NCBI RefSeq assembly: GCF_003315175.1
Contig: NZ_QNRQ01000005.1
Coordinates: forward strand, 241,757 to 305,756
Reading direction: 5' to 3'
DNA length: 64,000 bases
DNA from: Eoetvoesiella caeni
GTDB lineage: Bacteria; Pseudomonadota; Gammaproteobacteria; Burkholderiales; Burkholderiaceae_B
Of the stretch, positions 44,645-54,552 are shown piece after piece (position 1 is the stretch's first letter; each line of letters opens with the position of its first letter). The translations under genes were made by a program, and so were the position numbers. Below the pieces are notes generated by a model, which worked only from the letters and a program-made list of their open reading frames with translations, was not told the origin of the DNA and did no database searches.

Positions 44645-46930
44645 ATGCCGACCCAGCCGTCCGACGATGAACTTTCCCAAGCCGCCGCTCCAGGCCTTCA
44701 AGCCCAGGACGCTCAACCGGCAAAGCCCTATCCGCAGTTGGAGCGCAGCCGGTTCGGCGGCACAGAACGCCGCCCAGAACGGACGCTCGACGACGACGCC
44801 CCGGTGTCGCGCAGCGACCTGCAAAAAGGCCCCCAGGAACTGATCGAACACCCGACGGTCAGCATCAATTGGGGCGTTCTCTTGATCTCGTCAGTGGTAA
44901 TCGTCGCCTTCTCGATCTGGGCCATACTCACGCCCGGCGATGCGCGCACAACAATGAAAGCGACCGTTGACTGGATCGCGACGAACCTGGGCTGGTACTA
45001 CGTACTGACGATGACTCTTGTGATCGGGTTCGTGCTTTGGGTGGCATTTTCCAAGGAAGGCGACGTACGGCTCGGCCCCGATCACTCGCGTCCGCAGTAC
45101 AAGCTGGCAACCTGGGTTGCCATGCTGTTCGCCGCGGGCGTCGGGATCGACATGCTGTTTTTTTCGGTCACCGGGCCCGTGGTGCAATATCTGCATCCTC
45201 CAGCCGGCGCAGGCGGCACGGCCGCCGCGATGCAGGATGCGGTTGTCTGGACCATGTTCCACTACGGCGTCGCCGGCTGGTCGGTCTACGCGCTGCTTGG
45301 CATGGCGATGGGATATTTCGCCTACCGCTGGGGCATGCCCCTCTCGATCCGAGCGGCTCTCTATCCGCTGCTGGGCAAGCGCGTACGCGGCCCCTTGGGC
45401 GACGGCATCAACATCATCGCACTGGTTGGCACCGTATTCGGCGTCGCCACCTCCATGGGCATCGGCGTCGTGCTGCTGAATGTCGGCTTCTCGCTGATCT
45501 TCGGCCTCGAACAAGGCCTTGCCCTGCAAATCGCGCTGGTCATCGGTGCGGTGGTCCTGACCATCGCAGCCACCACCTCGGGCGTCGACCGCGGCATCCG
45601 CTGGATATCCGAGCTGAATCTCTGGAGCGCCGTGGCAATGATGGTCTACATCCTCGTCACCGGACAAACAGCCTTCCTATTGAACGCCCTGGTCGAAAAC
45701 ATCGGTCAATTCATTGTCACGTTTCCGGCCCGCACGCTGCAGACCTTCGCCTACGAACCCGGCAGCTCCGAGTGGATGGGCAGCTGGACGCTGTTCTTCT
45801 GGGCTTTCTGGCTGGCATGGGGGCCTTTCGTAGGCGTGTTCCTGGCTCGCATTTCACGCGGGCGCACCCTTCGCGAATTCGTGATCGCAGCTATTACCGT
45901 GCCGGTGCTGTGCGACTTCATCATCGTCTCGCTGTTCGGCAACTCCGCCCTGTTCCAGGTTCTGCAAGGCAACACGGCCTTCGCCGAGCTTGCGGTGCAA
46001 AGCCCCGAGCAAGGATGGTATGCGCTGCTGCAGTTGTTTCCCGGCGCCATGTTCCTTATCGGCCTGGCAACGCTTTCAGGATTGCTGTTCTACCTGACTA
46101 GCGCAAACTCGGGCGCCATGGTGATGTCGAACTTCTCGGCCTCCATCCCCGACCCATCGCACGACGGTCCAAAATGGCTGCGCATCTTCTGGGCCGTGCT
46201 CACCGCTGTGCTGACCGTGGCCATGCTGCTTGCGGGGGGTGTTGTAGCGATGGAGTACGCGACGCTTATCTTCGCATTGCCGGTGACGATCATTGCCTAC
46301 CTGGTAATGGCCTCCTTCTACAAAGTGCTTAGGATGGAACGGGCCGAACGCGAAGGCCGAGTGCTGCGCAAGCCTTCCATGGCGCCGATTGGCGGCCACA
46401 TGCCCGAACGATCATGGAAGCAGCGGCTTGAGCAGTTGCGCGCGTTCCCGTCGCTGCGACAGGCCACCCAGTTCCTGGGCCGCACCGTGCTGCCGGCGCT
46501 CGACGACGTTGCCGCCGAATTCCGGAACCAGGGCTACGAGGTCGAGCGTAGCGCCACGGTCAACGCTGGCGGCATCGAAGAACCGCTGCTGCGGGTCTCG
46601 ATGGATACGTTCCGCGCCTTTCTCTATCACGTCGCCGTCGTTGAAGCGCCAGTGCCGATGTTCAGCGGCCGGATGACGCGCGAGACCGACGTCTATTACC
46701 GGCTCGAGGTATTCACGCAAACCGGCTCGGGCGGCTATGACCTGATGGGCCTGACGAAGCAGCAGGTGATTGACGACGTGCTCGAGCGATACGAGGCGCA
46801 CCTGGCATTCCTGACGTTCTCTTCAAAAACCGATACCGCATCGGTACTGACGCCGCCGATGCCGCGAGAAGGCCTGCAACCCGCGGCGCCGGCGGGTACG
46901 GATGCGGGACAAGGTCGCAACACCGAATAG
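44645..46930 (+). CDS. BCCT-family choline/betaine transporter (BetT-like, long form)
   Basis: 761-aa sodium- or proton-coupled osmolyte transporter with 12 membrane helices (~75-540). The BCCT signature LFFWAFWLAWGPFVGVFLARIS, and MFHYGVAGWSVYALLGMAMGY, are clear. It has ~70 extra hydrophilic N-terminal residues and a ~200-residue cytosolic C-terminus; such C-termini are osmosensory in BetT/BetP. Substrate likely choline or glycine betaine. AGGAGGGAG precedes the start. Confidence 0.93.
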   Translation: MPTQPSDDELSQAAAPGLQAQDAQPAKPYPQLERSRFGGTERRPERTLDDDAPVSRSDLQKGPQELIEHPTVSINWGVLLISSVVIVAFSIWAILTPGDARTTMKATVDWIATNLGWYYVLTMTLVIGFVLWVAFSKEGDVRLGPDHSRPQYKLATWVAMLFAAGVGIDMLFFSVTGPVVQYLHPPAGAGGTAAAMQDAVVWTMFHYGVAGWSVYALLGMAMGYFAYRWGMPLSIRAALYPLLGKRVRGPLGDGINIIALVGTVFGVATSMGIGVVLLNVGFSLIFGLEQGLALQIALVIGAVVLTIAATTSGVDRGIRWISELNLWSAVAMMVYILVTGQTAFLLNALVENIGQFIVTFPARTLQTFAYEPGSSEWMGSWTLFFWAFWLAWGPFVGVFLARISRGRTLREFVIAAITVPVLCDFIIVSLFGNSALFQVLQGNTAFAELAVQSPEQGWYALLQLFPGAMFLIGLATLSGLLFYLTSANSGAMVMSNFSASIPDPSHDGPKWLRIFWAVLTAVLTVAMLLAGGVVAMEYATLIFALPVTIIAYLVMASFYKVLRMERAEREGRVLRKPSMAPIGGHMPERSWKQRLEQLRAFPSLRQATQFLGRTVLPALDDVAAEFRNQGYEVERSATVNAGGIEEPLLRVSMDTFRAFLYHVAVVEAPVPMFSGRMTRETDVYYRLEVFTQTGSGGYDLMGLTKQQVIDDVLERYEAHLAFLTFSSKTDTASVLTPPMPREGLQPAAPAGTDAGQGRNTE

Positions 46931-46953
46931 CGAGAAAAATGACCCGCTTGCGT

Positions 46954-47214
46954 TCAGCGCAGCAGCATGCAATATACGGCGCCGGCCGCAACGCTGGTGT
47001 GGCCGCTATACATGACGAGGCCAATTGCCCAGCCTTGCCAAGCCACGACCAGCCCCAGCGCCGCGAAAAGAGCAATAGCGCCTGTTATCCGCAGGCCTAT
47101 CGTAGTTCGGCCATGCAGGGCGCCGCCAAATAACGCATCTTGCTGGCGCTCCATGGCGCAGGCCAGCGCGGCGAAACCGGCCGTGCACAGCAAGATGGAC
47201 AATACATGGTTCAT
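46954..47214 (-). CDS. DUF3325 small membrane protein of an iron-uptake operon
   Basis: 86-aa protein with three hydrophobic helices (MNHVLSILLCTAGFAALACAM, then ~40-60 and ~62-82). ATG at 47214 overlaps the PepSY gene stop (ATGA). DUF3325 proteins accompany PepSY and TonB genes in iron-acquisition loci; function unknown. Confidence 0.75.
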   Translation of the reverse strand: MNHVLSILLCTAGFAALACAMERQQDALFGGALHGRTTIGLRITGAIALFAALGLVVAWQGWAIGLVMYSGHTSVAAGAVYCMLLR

Positions 47215-48824
47215 GCCGCCTCCTGCGTTGGCGCGGCGCGGGGCTTGCCGGCGTACCGCGGCCCGATGCTCGCCCTGCGCCTGCCCATATGCCAAGCCAG
47301 CGCACCATGCAATGCGGCCAACCCCCATGACGCCATGTCTACGCCGGCGAATACCCAATCGCCCATCACCAGGCTGTGCCACAACGGCCGGGACGTCGTG
47401 GAAGCATTCAGTACGGGCAACAGCGCCAGCAGAGCCGCGGCCATCCAGAGTTGCTCAACCCAGGCCAATCTGGCGGGGCGCAGCAGTGCATGTATCAGCG
47501 CGGCTGCCCAGACAATAAAGAACACCTGGATTTCGCTTGCCGCCCGCATGGGGAGGTCTTGCGGCAGCAGCCTATTGGCCCACAGGAAACTGGTCATGGC
47601 CACCGACAAGCCGGCAATGCTTGCAATGTTCAGCCGCTCGACCAGCCACAACCCGAAGTAAGGCCGCCTGGAACTTGGCAGCTTTTGCCGCCGCTTGACC
47701 GTCCACAGCACCAGGCCAGTGCCTACCATGGCCGTGCCCGCCAGGCTGACAAGAAAATACAGCCAGCGCGTCACAGTATCGCTGAAGCGACCGAGATGCA
47801 GCGCGTAGAGCACGCCTCGCGTCTCCGCCGCCGGGCCGACCTGATCGTGGACCTCCAGCAGCTTGCCAGTGCTGCCCTCGAACAGCAGATACTGAGGGCT
47901 CATGGAGACCCGGCCGAACTCGCCGCGCGCGATGCTGACGCGCGAGGCGGTATCGGCGGGATTAACGGCGCTTATGGTGCCAATGTTGTCGCGCCCCCAA
48001 CGAGCTTGCGCCTGTCGCACCATGTCTTCCACCGAAGCCATGGCGTGCGCCTCGCCGTTCGGCTTGCCTGGCCGCAGGAAAGCGCTCAGTTCAGCGCTAA
48101 GCTGCTGCCGCTCGGCGGAAGTCTGGATAGCCGCCTGTTGGCCCCATGGCATGTACAGCGCCATCAATGTGACCAAGCCCGTATAGGTGATCATAAGATG
48201 AAAGGGCAAGCCGAATACCGACAGCGCATTGTGGGCGTCCAGCCACGAACGCTGCCCCTTGCCGCGACGAAAGGTAAAGAAATCGATGAATATTTTCTTG
48301 TGCGTAATGATGCCGCTAAGAATCGCCACCAACATGAACATCGCGGCAAGCCCAGCAATCCATCGACCCCAGACGACCGGTATGTAGTGAAACTGGAAAT
48401 GAAAACGGTAGAAAAAATCGCCGCCCTTGGTGTCGCGGGCGCTGATGGCTTTTCCTGTGGCTGGATCAAAATGCCCCTCGGCGAAGCCTCGGCGGCCGCC
48501 CTCTTGTGTTCGCCAGAATGCATAGACGCTGTTGTTGCGTTCGTTAGGCAGGCGCATGCTCCATTGAGAACTATCAGGCACAGTGGCCTTGAGTTCGTCG
48601 GCAATGCGTTGAGCCATCAAGGCGGCATCCATCGGCTGGGTCTGGTGCGCCAACTCGGGCCGCATCCACTGCGAGATTTCATCCTTGAAGTAGCTTACCG
48701 TTCCCGTCAGGAACATGGCGTACAGGACCCAGCCCATCAGCAGCCCGACCCATGTATGCAGGCCCGACATGCTCTGGCGCAGACTCAGAGCGGTATTGCG
48801 GTCTGCCTGGCGCTGCTTCACCAT
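47211..48824 (-). CDS. PepSY-domain membrane protein, iron-regulated type
   Basis: 537-aa PepSY-TM protein with five main helices (~20-45, ~155-180, ~205-230, ~355-380, ~400-490 in pairs), and PepSY folds in the periplasmic loops. GLHTWVGLLMGWVLYAMFLTGTVSYFKDE is the hallmark first segment. Homologues are thought to act as siderophore-iron reductases. In the operon after the TonB receptor and DUF3649; overlaps DUF3649 by 7 bp. Confidence 0.88.
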   Translation of the reverse strand: MVKQRQADRNTALSLRQSMSGLHTWVGLLMGWVLYAMFLTGTVSYFKDEISQWMRPELAHQTQPMDAALMAQRIADELKATVPDSSQWSMRLPNERNNSVYAFWRTQEGGRRGFAEGHFDPATGKAISARDTKGGDFFYRFHFQFHYIPVVWGRWIAGLAAMFMLVAILSGIITHKKIFIDFFTFRRGKGQRSWLDAHNALSVFGLPFHLMITYTGLVTLMALYMPWGQQAAIQTSAERQQLSAELSAFLRPGKPNGEAHAMASVEDMVRQAQARWGRDNIGTISAVNPADTASRVSIARGEFGRVSMSPQYLLFEGSTGKLLEVHDQVGPAAETRGVLYALHLGRFSDTVTRWLYFLVSLAGTAMVGTGLVLWTVKRRQKLPSSRRPYFGLWLVERLNIASIAGLSVAMTSFLWANRLLPQDLPMRAASEIQVFFIVWAAALIHALLRPARLAWVEQLWMAAALLALLPVLNASTTSRPLWHSLVMGDWVFAGVDMASWGLAALHGALAWHMGRRRASIGPRYAGKPRAAPTQEAA

Positions 48825-49120
48825 GGACCTCCTTCAAGCCAAGCAGGCCATGCAGCCAGCACTAGCGGCAGCGCCACCACCAGCAAGCCTGCCCAGGCAC
48901 GCCAGGCGTTGCGCACTGCAAACACCCAGATGACGGCACCGGCATAAACGACGAAACTTAGGAGCATGCCCGTAAGTACCGCCTGCGGCTTGCTCATGGG
49001 CAGCGCCAGCGTAGCTACGCTGGCCAGTGCCGCCAAAGCATAGCCGCCGAACAAGGCTGCCGCGATGCGCGAGACCAGCGCGGCGGCACCGGCGGTCCGC
49101 CGCAAGTTCAATGACTTCAT
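48818..49120 (-). CDS. DUF3649 small membrane protein
   Basis: 100-aa protein with three hydrophobic helices (~15-40, 46-66, 72-92), with FGGYALAALAS and the KPQAVLTGMLLSFVVYAGAVIWVFA block. ATG at 49120 is taken because the open frame upstream reaches into the TonB receptor end. Second gene of the iron operon, 20 bp after the receptor. Confidence 0.75.
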   Translation of the reverse strand: MKSLNLRRTAGAAALVSRIAAALFGGYALAALASVATLALPMSKPQAVLTGMLLSFVVYAGAVIWVFAVRNAWRAWAGLLVVALPLVLAAWPAWLEGGPW

Positions 49121-49140
49121 GTGTACGGCGTCCGTTCGGA

Positions 49141-51308
49141 TCAGAAGTCCACCGAGGCCGACAACATGATCGTGCGGCCCGCAGCGTTGGTTGCAAAGCT
49201 GCCGCTGGCCAGCCAATATTTCTTGTCGGTCAAATTATCAATATTGGCGCGCAGCACCACCGATTTCCCCGCCACCTTAGTGCGATAACGGGCGCCAACG
49301 TCAAAGGTAGTGACACCTGGCAAGCTCTGCGTGTTGGCGGCATCGATGTACGTCGACGATGTGCGCACTACACGCCCATTGAAGCTAAGGCCTTCGACCC
49401 ACGGAGCGTCCCAGTCCAGGCCCAGGTTAAAGGTGCTGCTGGGAACGCCCGGCGCAGTGTTGCCCTGGTTCACACCGCCCTGGGTCTGCGTCAGCTTGCC
49501 CTGGACAAACGCCGCACCGGCTATGACGCGCAGACCAGGCTGCAATTCGCCATAGGCGGTAAGCTCCAGACCGCGGTTGCGCTGCTCGCCAAAGTAGCCA
49601 TAGACGTTTGATTCATTGGCCTGAGCCGCTGGCCGCGCCAGTTGGTAGACAGCCAGCGTAGTCGTCATGCGGCCCCAGTCCACCTTTACTCCAGCTTCAT
49701 ACTGCTTGGATTTATAAGGATTCAGAACCTCGCCGGCGTTGTGGCGTATGTGGCGCCGACGATCGCACCGCGTGTAAGCCCCTCAGTGAAATTACCGTAC
49801 ACCGCCACATTGCTCAGCGGTTTGATGACTATGCCCGCAAGAGGAGAAACGGCATCGGCGTTGTAATTGCCGGTCTTGGCGCCGGTAGTCGTACTGTAGC
49901 TGTCCACGTCAACAGTCTGTTTGCGCGCCCCCAGAGTAAGCAGGACGCGATCCTGGGCGAACGATAGCGTGTCGGCAATTGCGATACTGTCAAGCGTCGT
50001 CTCGGAAGAGCGCTGCATGCTGCCGCGGACCGCTGCGTTTGGCGGCAGTGGAGATGGGCTATATATGTTTGACGGAATCGCCACCGTCCCCGGGGAATAG
50101 GCATTGCCTGCCTCTTGGCTCAAGCGCGTCAAACCAAGGCTCAGGGTGTGGCCAACATCCCAGGTATTGAATCGAGCCTGCACTCCAATATCGCCGCTAA
50201 GAGTCTTGGAGTATGAGTCGTAGTATGAGTTCATGACGCCGAAGTTTCCGTCGGCGTCCACGCCCTGCCTTGCCAATGTGACCGGGTCCACTGATACTGG
50301 AAATACCTGCTTCACCACGTTATCGCGGTAGCCCAAGCCAATATGCGCGGTCAAGTTATCGGTAAGGTCGTACTCCAGCCGCGAGGCGATTGTCTTGTCG
50401 CGTTGGGTCAGCGTGGTGTCCGGATAGAAGGCAATGCGACCGTCCGGCGCCGCCGGTATCTCGGTGATGTCGGGCCTAAAACTGATCTGCGAACGGAAGT
50501 CGTCGACCTTATCATCCTGATATAGGGCATCCAGCGACCAGCGCAGGCGTTGTCCCTGGTAATCAAGCGCCAAGGCGCCAAGGCCCAACTTCTGGCTTCC
50601 GTCATTGATGGACGCCTCGCCGCCACGCAGCACGCCATTAAAGCGTACGCCCCAGGCATTATCTTCTCCGAAGCGCTGGCCGACATCCACATGGGTGCCA
50701 AAATTTGCCTTGCTGGTATAAGTGGTGGTCAGACGGGTAAGCGGTTCATCATGGGCACGCTTGGTGACAACATTAATGCTGCCGCCAATGCCGCCATTGG
50801 GCGGTATGCCGCGCATCAGCGTACCCGGTCCTTTCAGCAGCTCGACCCGCTCAACCATTTCCATGGGTACGCGGTTGGCGGAGAGCAGGCCGTAAAGGCC
50901 ATTGAGGCCCACATCGCCCGTCCCGACGCTGAAGCCGCGGATCTGAAAGTCTTCGCCGAACCCGTCGGTGGACGTCGTGGTACGCACAGACGCGTCATTG
51001 GTCACGACATCAGCCAGTGTCCGGGCCTGTGTATCTTCTATGAATTCGGCCGTGTAGTTGACGGTGCTGAAAGGGGTATCCATGACATTACTGGTACCGA
51101 GCAGACCAAGGCTGCCGCCCTTTGCAACTTGTCCGCCCGCATATGGCTTCTGCAATCCGTCAGCACCCTGACTGCCCTGGACGGTCACCGCCGGCAATAT
51201 AGTGGTGGGCGCTGCGGTCTGGGCCGCCGCGCCGCCTGAGGCGATTAAAAGGCTCGCAGCCGTCAAGTGCAGCAGCGATGGAGGGCGGGACAAAGGGCGG
51301 TAGGACAT
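49141..51308 (-). pseudogene. TonB-dependent siderophore receptor, split by a frameshift
   Basis: Ferric-siderophore receptor of the FhuA/FoxA type. The N-terminal part (51308-49722) has a signal peptide, a plug domain (VRTTTSTDGFGEDFQIRGFSVGTGD, ERVELLKGPGTLMRG, GGSINVVTKR) and most of the barrel; it stops at 49722. The C-terminal barrel and terminal Phe (LSASVDF) continue in another frame (to 49141). In the shifted frame the junction reads NAGEVLNPYKSKQYEAGVKVDWG, exactly what the family has there, so a single base is missing near 49727-49737 rather than the protein ending naturally. Recent mutation, phase variation or a sequence error are all possible. Confidence 0.9.
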
Positions 51309-51439
51309 GCATTCACTCTTATAAAGGTAGAAATCGGGGAATGAAAGGCGCAATCCGGAACTACCGCAACGCCTCTGCTTCAAACTGGCGTCTGCCCCGA
51401 TTGCTCCATCTGTGTATAATTTCGCAACTGGAGATAGTA

Positions 51440-51460
51440 ATCGTTCTCACTATCATTATC
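51440..51460. promoter_or_regulatory. Fur-box-like site between divergent iron operons
   Basis: Read on the minus strand, GATAATGATAGTGAGAACGAT matches the GATAATGATAATCATTATC Fur consensus well over the first half. It lies between the receptor operon and the PepSY operon (start 51580), so one box could control both. The remainder of the 271-bp space shows no other site. Confidence 0.65.
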
Positions 51461-51579
51461 AATAGTCTTGAGCCGAGGCATGTCGCCTGGCTGCAGAAGC
51501 AGGAAATTTTTATGGTCCGCCGCACTCCGTTCCGCTTTACCGTCACATACCGTCCTACTAGGCCGTATAAATTCGCGCC

Positions 51580-52734
51580 ATGCGATGCATTCTGGTTTTG
51601 ACGATGATGACTTCCGGAACCTTGCGCAAATGGTCCTTCGTGCACAAATGGACTAGCCTGATCTGTACGATCTTCATTCTGATGCTGTGCCTCACCGGCC
51701 TGCCGCTTATTTTTGAGCATGAGATCGAAGAGTTGCTGACCGATGGCATTCCGCACACTACCGCTGCCAGCGGCCTGCCCATGGCCAATATGGATGATGT
51801 CGTCGCGGCGGCAAAGGCGCAGGCGCCAGGCAAAGCCATCATGTTCATCGGCGACATCACCGACGATGGATTCTGGTACGTAAACATGGCCGACACCGTC
51901 GCCGGCGCGGGTACGTCTGTTACTCCCACCGTCGACTACTACACAGCCAAAGTCCTGGACCCTGCCGCTCAGCGCAGCGGCTTCATGGCATTCATGCTGC
52001 AGCTACACACCGATATGTACGCCGGCCTGCCTGGCAAGCTGTTCCTGGGCCTGATGGCTCTGCTGTTGCTGGTGGCAATCGTATCGGGCGTGGTGCTATA
52101 TGCTCCATTCATGCGGCGGCTGCGTTTCGGAGACATCCGCCGCAACCGCGCAACACGCCTGAAATGGCTGGATCTGCACAATCTATTGGGCATCGTGACC
52201 ATCGTTTGGGTCGTTACGGTCGGGGCGACCGGCATGATCAATACCTGGGCGGAGCTGATCGTTAGCGCATGGCGAACCGATCAAATGGCCGAAATGGTCG
52301 CTCCGTATGCCGGCCAACCGCCTGTAACGCAGCCCGGCTCACTTGAACAAGCCGTGCGTGCGGCGCAGACGCTCGAGCCAAACATGCAACTGGGCTTTGT
52401 GGCATTTCCCGGATCGGTAATGTCCAGCCCGCATCACTATGCCGTATTCATGCGCGGCACCGAGCCGCTGACATCACGCACGCTTAAACCTGTGCTGGTG
52501 GATGCACAGACCCTGCAAGTCACGGATAACCGCCCCCTGCCCTGGTACATGACCGCATTGCTTCTTTCGCAGCCGCTACACTTTGGCGACTATGGCGGCA
52601 TGCCGATGAAAATACTTTGGGCGGCGCTGGACATCATCACTATTATCCTGTTGGGCAGCGGCCTATACCTTTGGCTTGCCCGTCGCCGCAATCCCGCGGC
52701 CCCGGAAGACCAACCCACAGAGAGCAATCCATGA
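51580..52734 (+). CDS. PepSY-TM membrane protein (second copy, iron operon)
   Basis: 384-aa PepSY-associated TM protein, unlike the 537-aa copy across the receptor. The first segment KWSFVHKWTSLICTIFILMLCLTGLPLIF is a PepSY-TM hallmark; further helices at ~150-175, ~195-220 and ~340-365 and a periplasmic PepSY loop follow. The true start may be the Met at codon 9 or 10 (51604/51607). Its stop overlaps the small membrane gene (ATGA). Confidence 0.85.
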   Translation: MRCILVLTMMTSGTLRKWSFVHKWTSLICTIFILMLCLTGLPLIFEHEIEELLTDGIPHTTAASGLPMANMDDVVAAAKAQAPGKAIMFIGDITDDGFWYVNMADTVAGAGTSVTPTVDYYTAKVLDPAAQRSGFMAFMLQLHTDMYAGLPGKLFLGLMALLLLVAIVSGVVLYAPFMRRLRFGDIRRNRATRLKWLDLHNLLGIVTIVWVVTVGATGMINTWAELIVSAWRTDQMAEMVAPYAGQPPVTQPGSLEQAVRAAQTLEPNMQLGFVAFPGSVMSSPHHYAVFMRGTEPLTSRTLKPVLVDAQTLQVTDNRPLPWYMTALLLSQPLHFGDYGGMPMKILWAALDIITIILLGSGLYLWLARRRNPAAPEDQPTESNP

Positions 52735-52934
52735 GCAGCCTGCCCATAGACAACAACCGCACACGCAGCAACAGCAAGATACGGCAGATGTGGCAAGCAC
52801 CCATCATCGTGGCCCTGATTACTCTGGTCGGCTTGATTGCCGCACTGGTGGGCGACGGCTGGCACGACGCGCTGTCATGGGCAGCGCTTACCGTACCTGT
52901 AGCGTTGATAGCGTGGAAATGGGCATGCCGCTGA
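52731..52934 (+). CDS. Small membrane protein of the iron operon
   Basis: 67-aa protein with two hydrophobic helices (~22-42 and ~46-64) after a polar, basic N-terminus. ATG at 52731 overlaps the PepSY stop. Likely an accessory subunit of the PepSY protein; no family recognised. Confidence 0.65.
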   Translation: MSSLPIDNNRTRSNSKIRQMWQAPIIVALITLVGLIAALVGDGWHDALSWAALTVPVALIAWKWACR

Positions 52935-52968
52935 TCGAAGGTAGAATTTCCAATAAGGAAATTCAACA

Positions 52969-54375
52969 ATGGCCCGACAACCCACTCCTGCTTTGCTCGA
53001 CGAGACCTTGCGCCTTATCGCGCGCCGGTATCGGCTGCCTGCCATCGCCTGCACATCGAGCCGCGAAGCAAAGGATAATCCGGCAACTGCCCTTGCCATC
53101 GCAATCGAACAGGCCCGTGTGGCGGTGGCTCGCGGCAAAGTGCCCGACGAAGCGGTAAAGCATCTTTTCATTGAGGCGCTTGCACACATGATTCAGCAAG
53201 CGCTTCGCGCGAAGTCTGGAGACGCTGCCTTTAAAGCCATGGTGCTCCGTCATCGGGAGGCACCAGTGCGCGAGTATGCGTCCCTGTCGGCACACGCCAA
53301 TAAGGATCGCCGTTCGGTCCACGCGACCGTCAATGCCATCGCCCACCCGGCCAAATTACAGCGCAGCCCGCCGGGCCGGCAACGCGACGCGCTGGCTCAA
53401 TTGTATGCATCCGCCTCCTCCGGATCCTGGTCGGAATTACGCGATAACGCGCACCGTCTCCTCCTTATGCCGCGAGCCCTCGATGAGTCACGTCTTGAGT
53501 GCGACCTGACGCGCCTGCTGGACAGTCCGGCGCTGGGACGTTTGCAGCGTCTGGACGCCTTGGCGTCGAATGACCTTGTGCGCCGGTATCAGTCCCTGTG
53601 GGACCGACACGGCCCCCGCCCGGGGAGCTTGACCGCCCTGGCGCAAGGCTCCGCCTCGCGGCATCGTGGCGCCGCCGTCGAAGCACTGGCTACACACGCG
53701 CTTGAAGCGCTGGCTCGGCGGCTCAACGAGGCAGAAGGGAATCCAGCCACATTTCGAGTCGTAACATCAATGCGCGTACCGGCTTCCATACCTGCCAGTC
53801 ACGAGCGCGCCAAGAGCGAATGGGACGCGGTCTTGCTGCGACAAGCGCAGACTGCAGATATAACGCCGGCCTGGGATGTGTGCCTGCTGATGGAAGCCAA
53901 GGCCTCCACCGACGCCGCAACGACCGATCTCCCAACACTATTACGCGGATTACGTCTGCTTGCCGCTGCCGACAAAGGCGTCATCTATCCATTCAAGACC
54001 CGGCAAGGCCTTGTGCACCTGCGCGGCGCCTCGCTAAACGCACTGACGACCGACGACCCGAATTTGGCCCGAACGGTGCTTTATTGCTGCGATGCGCCGG
54101 CGGAAGCAAATCCGCGCCTGCTCAGTGCCGCCAGCCGGATGCAACTACTGTCCGCGCAGGCCAGCCTGGAATTCGCCAGCACCGCGACACAGATTCAACA
54201 TGCGGATTCCAGAGGCCTTGAGCCGGTCTGGAATCAATTGCTGGAATGTCCCCGCTGGCGTGCCGTACTTCATCAATATCCGATGCTGCGCCAAGTACGT
54301 GAGCTGATGGTTCATGCCGATGACCTGCTGGCGGCGGCCGATGGAATGGCCAACAGTGGCCATTCGCCCGGATGA
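52969..54375 (+). CDS. Uncharacterised protein with PD-(D/E)XK-like signature
   Basis: 468-aa soluble protein 34 bp after the small membrane gene. Largely helical. Residues 284-311 read EWDAVLL...WDVCLLMEAKAS: Asp286, then Glu309-Ala-Lys311, a layout typical of the PD-(D/E)XK nuclease fold. Upstream is a conserved-looking RHRGAAVEALATHALEALARRL helix, which could be helix 1 of that fold. No DNA-binding domain recognised. Co-occurrence with iron genes is unexplained. I do not assign a function. Confidence 0.6.
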   Translation: MARQPTPALLDETLRLIARRYRLPAIACTSSREAKDNPATALAIAIEQARVAVARGKVPDEAVKHLFIEALAHMIQQALRAKSGDAAFKAMVLRHREAPVREYASLSAHANKDRRSVHATVNAIAHPAKLQRSPPGRQRDALAQLYASASSGSWSELRDNAHRLLLMPRALDESRLECDLTRLLDSPALGRLQRLDALASNDLVRRYQSLWDRHGPRPGSLTALAQGSASRHRGAAVEALATHALEALARRLNEAEGNPATFRVVTSMRVPASIPASHERAKSEWDAVLLRQAQTADITPAWDVCLLMEAKASTDAATTDLPTLLRGLRLLAAADKGVIYPFKTRQGLVHLRGASLNALTTDDPNLARTVLYCCDAPAEANPRLLSAASRMQLLSAQASLEFASTATQIQHADSRGLEPVWNQLLECPRWRAVLHQYPMLRQVRELMVHADDLLAAADGMANSGHSPG

Positions 54376-54552
54376 TGAGCTCCAAAAATGACAATAGCGT
54401 CCACCAATTTTGCCCAACGATAACATTAGGTTCGAGCGGAATAAGAGCCTGGAGCGGGATATATACGATACGATACGGCTGGAACGGGCATGTGAAGGAC
54501 CGACTATTCAAATCAAACAACTGGTCCTCATAAATAAAGTAAGGAATCACGA

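Noticed and set aside
47376..48947. 523-codon plus-strand frame opposite the PepSY gene
   Set aside because: Antisense to a clear membrane protein; the product is rich in Arg, Gln and His without hydrophobic or domain structure.
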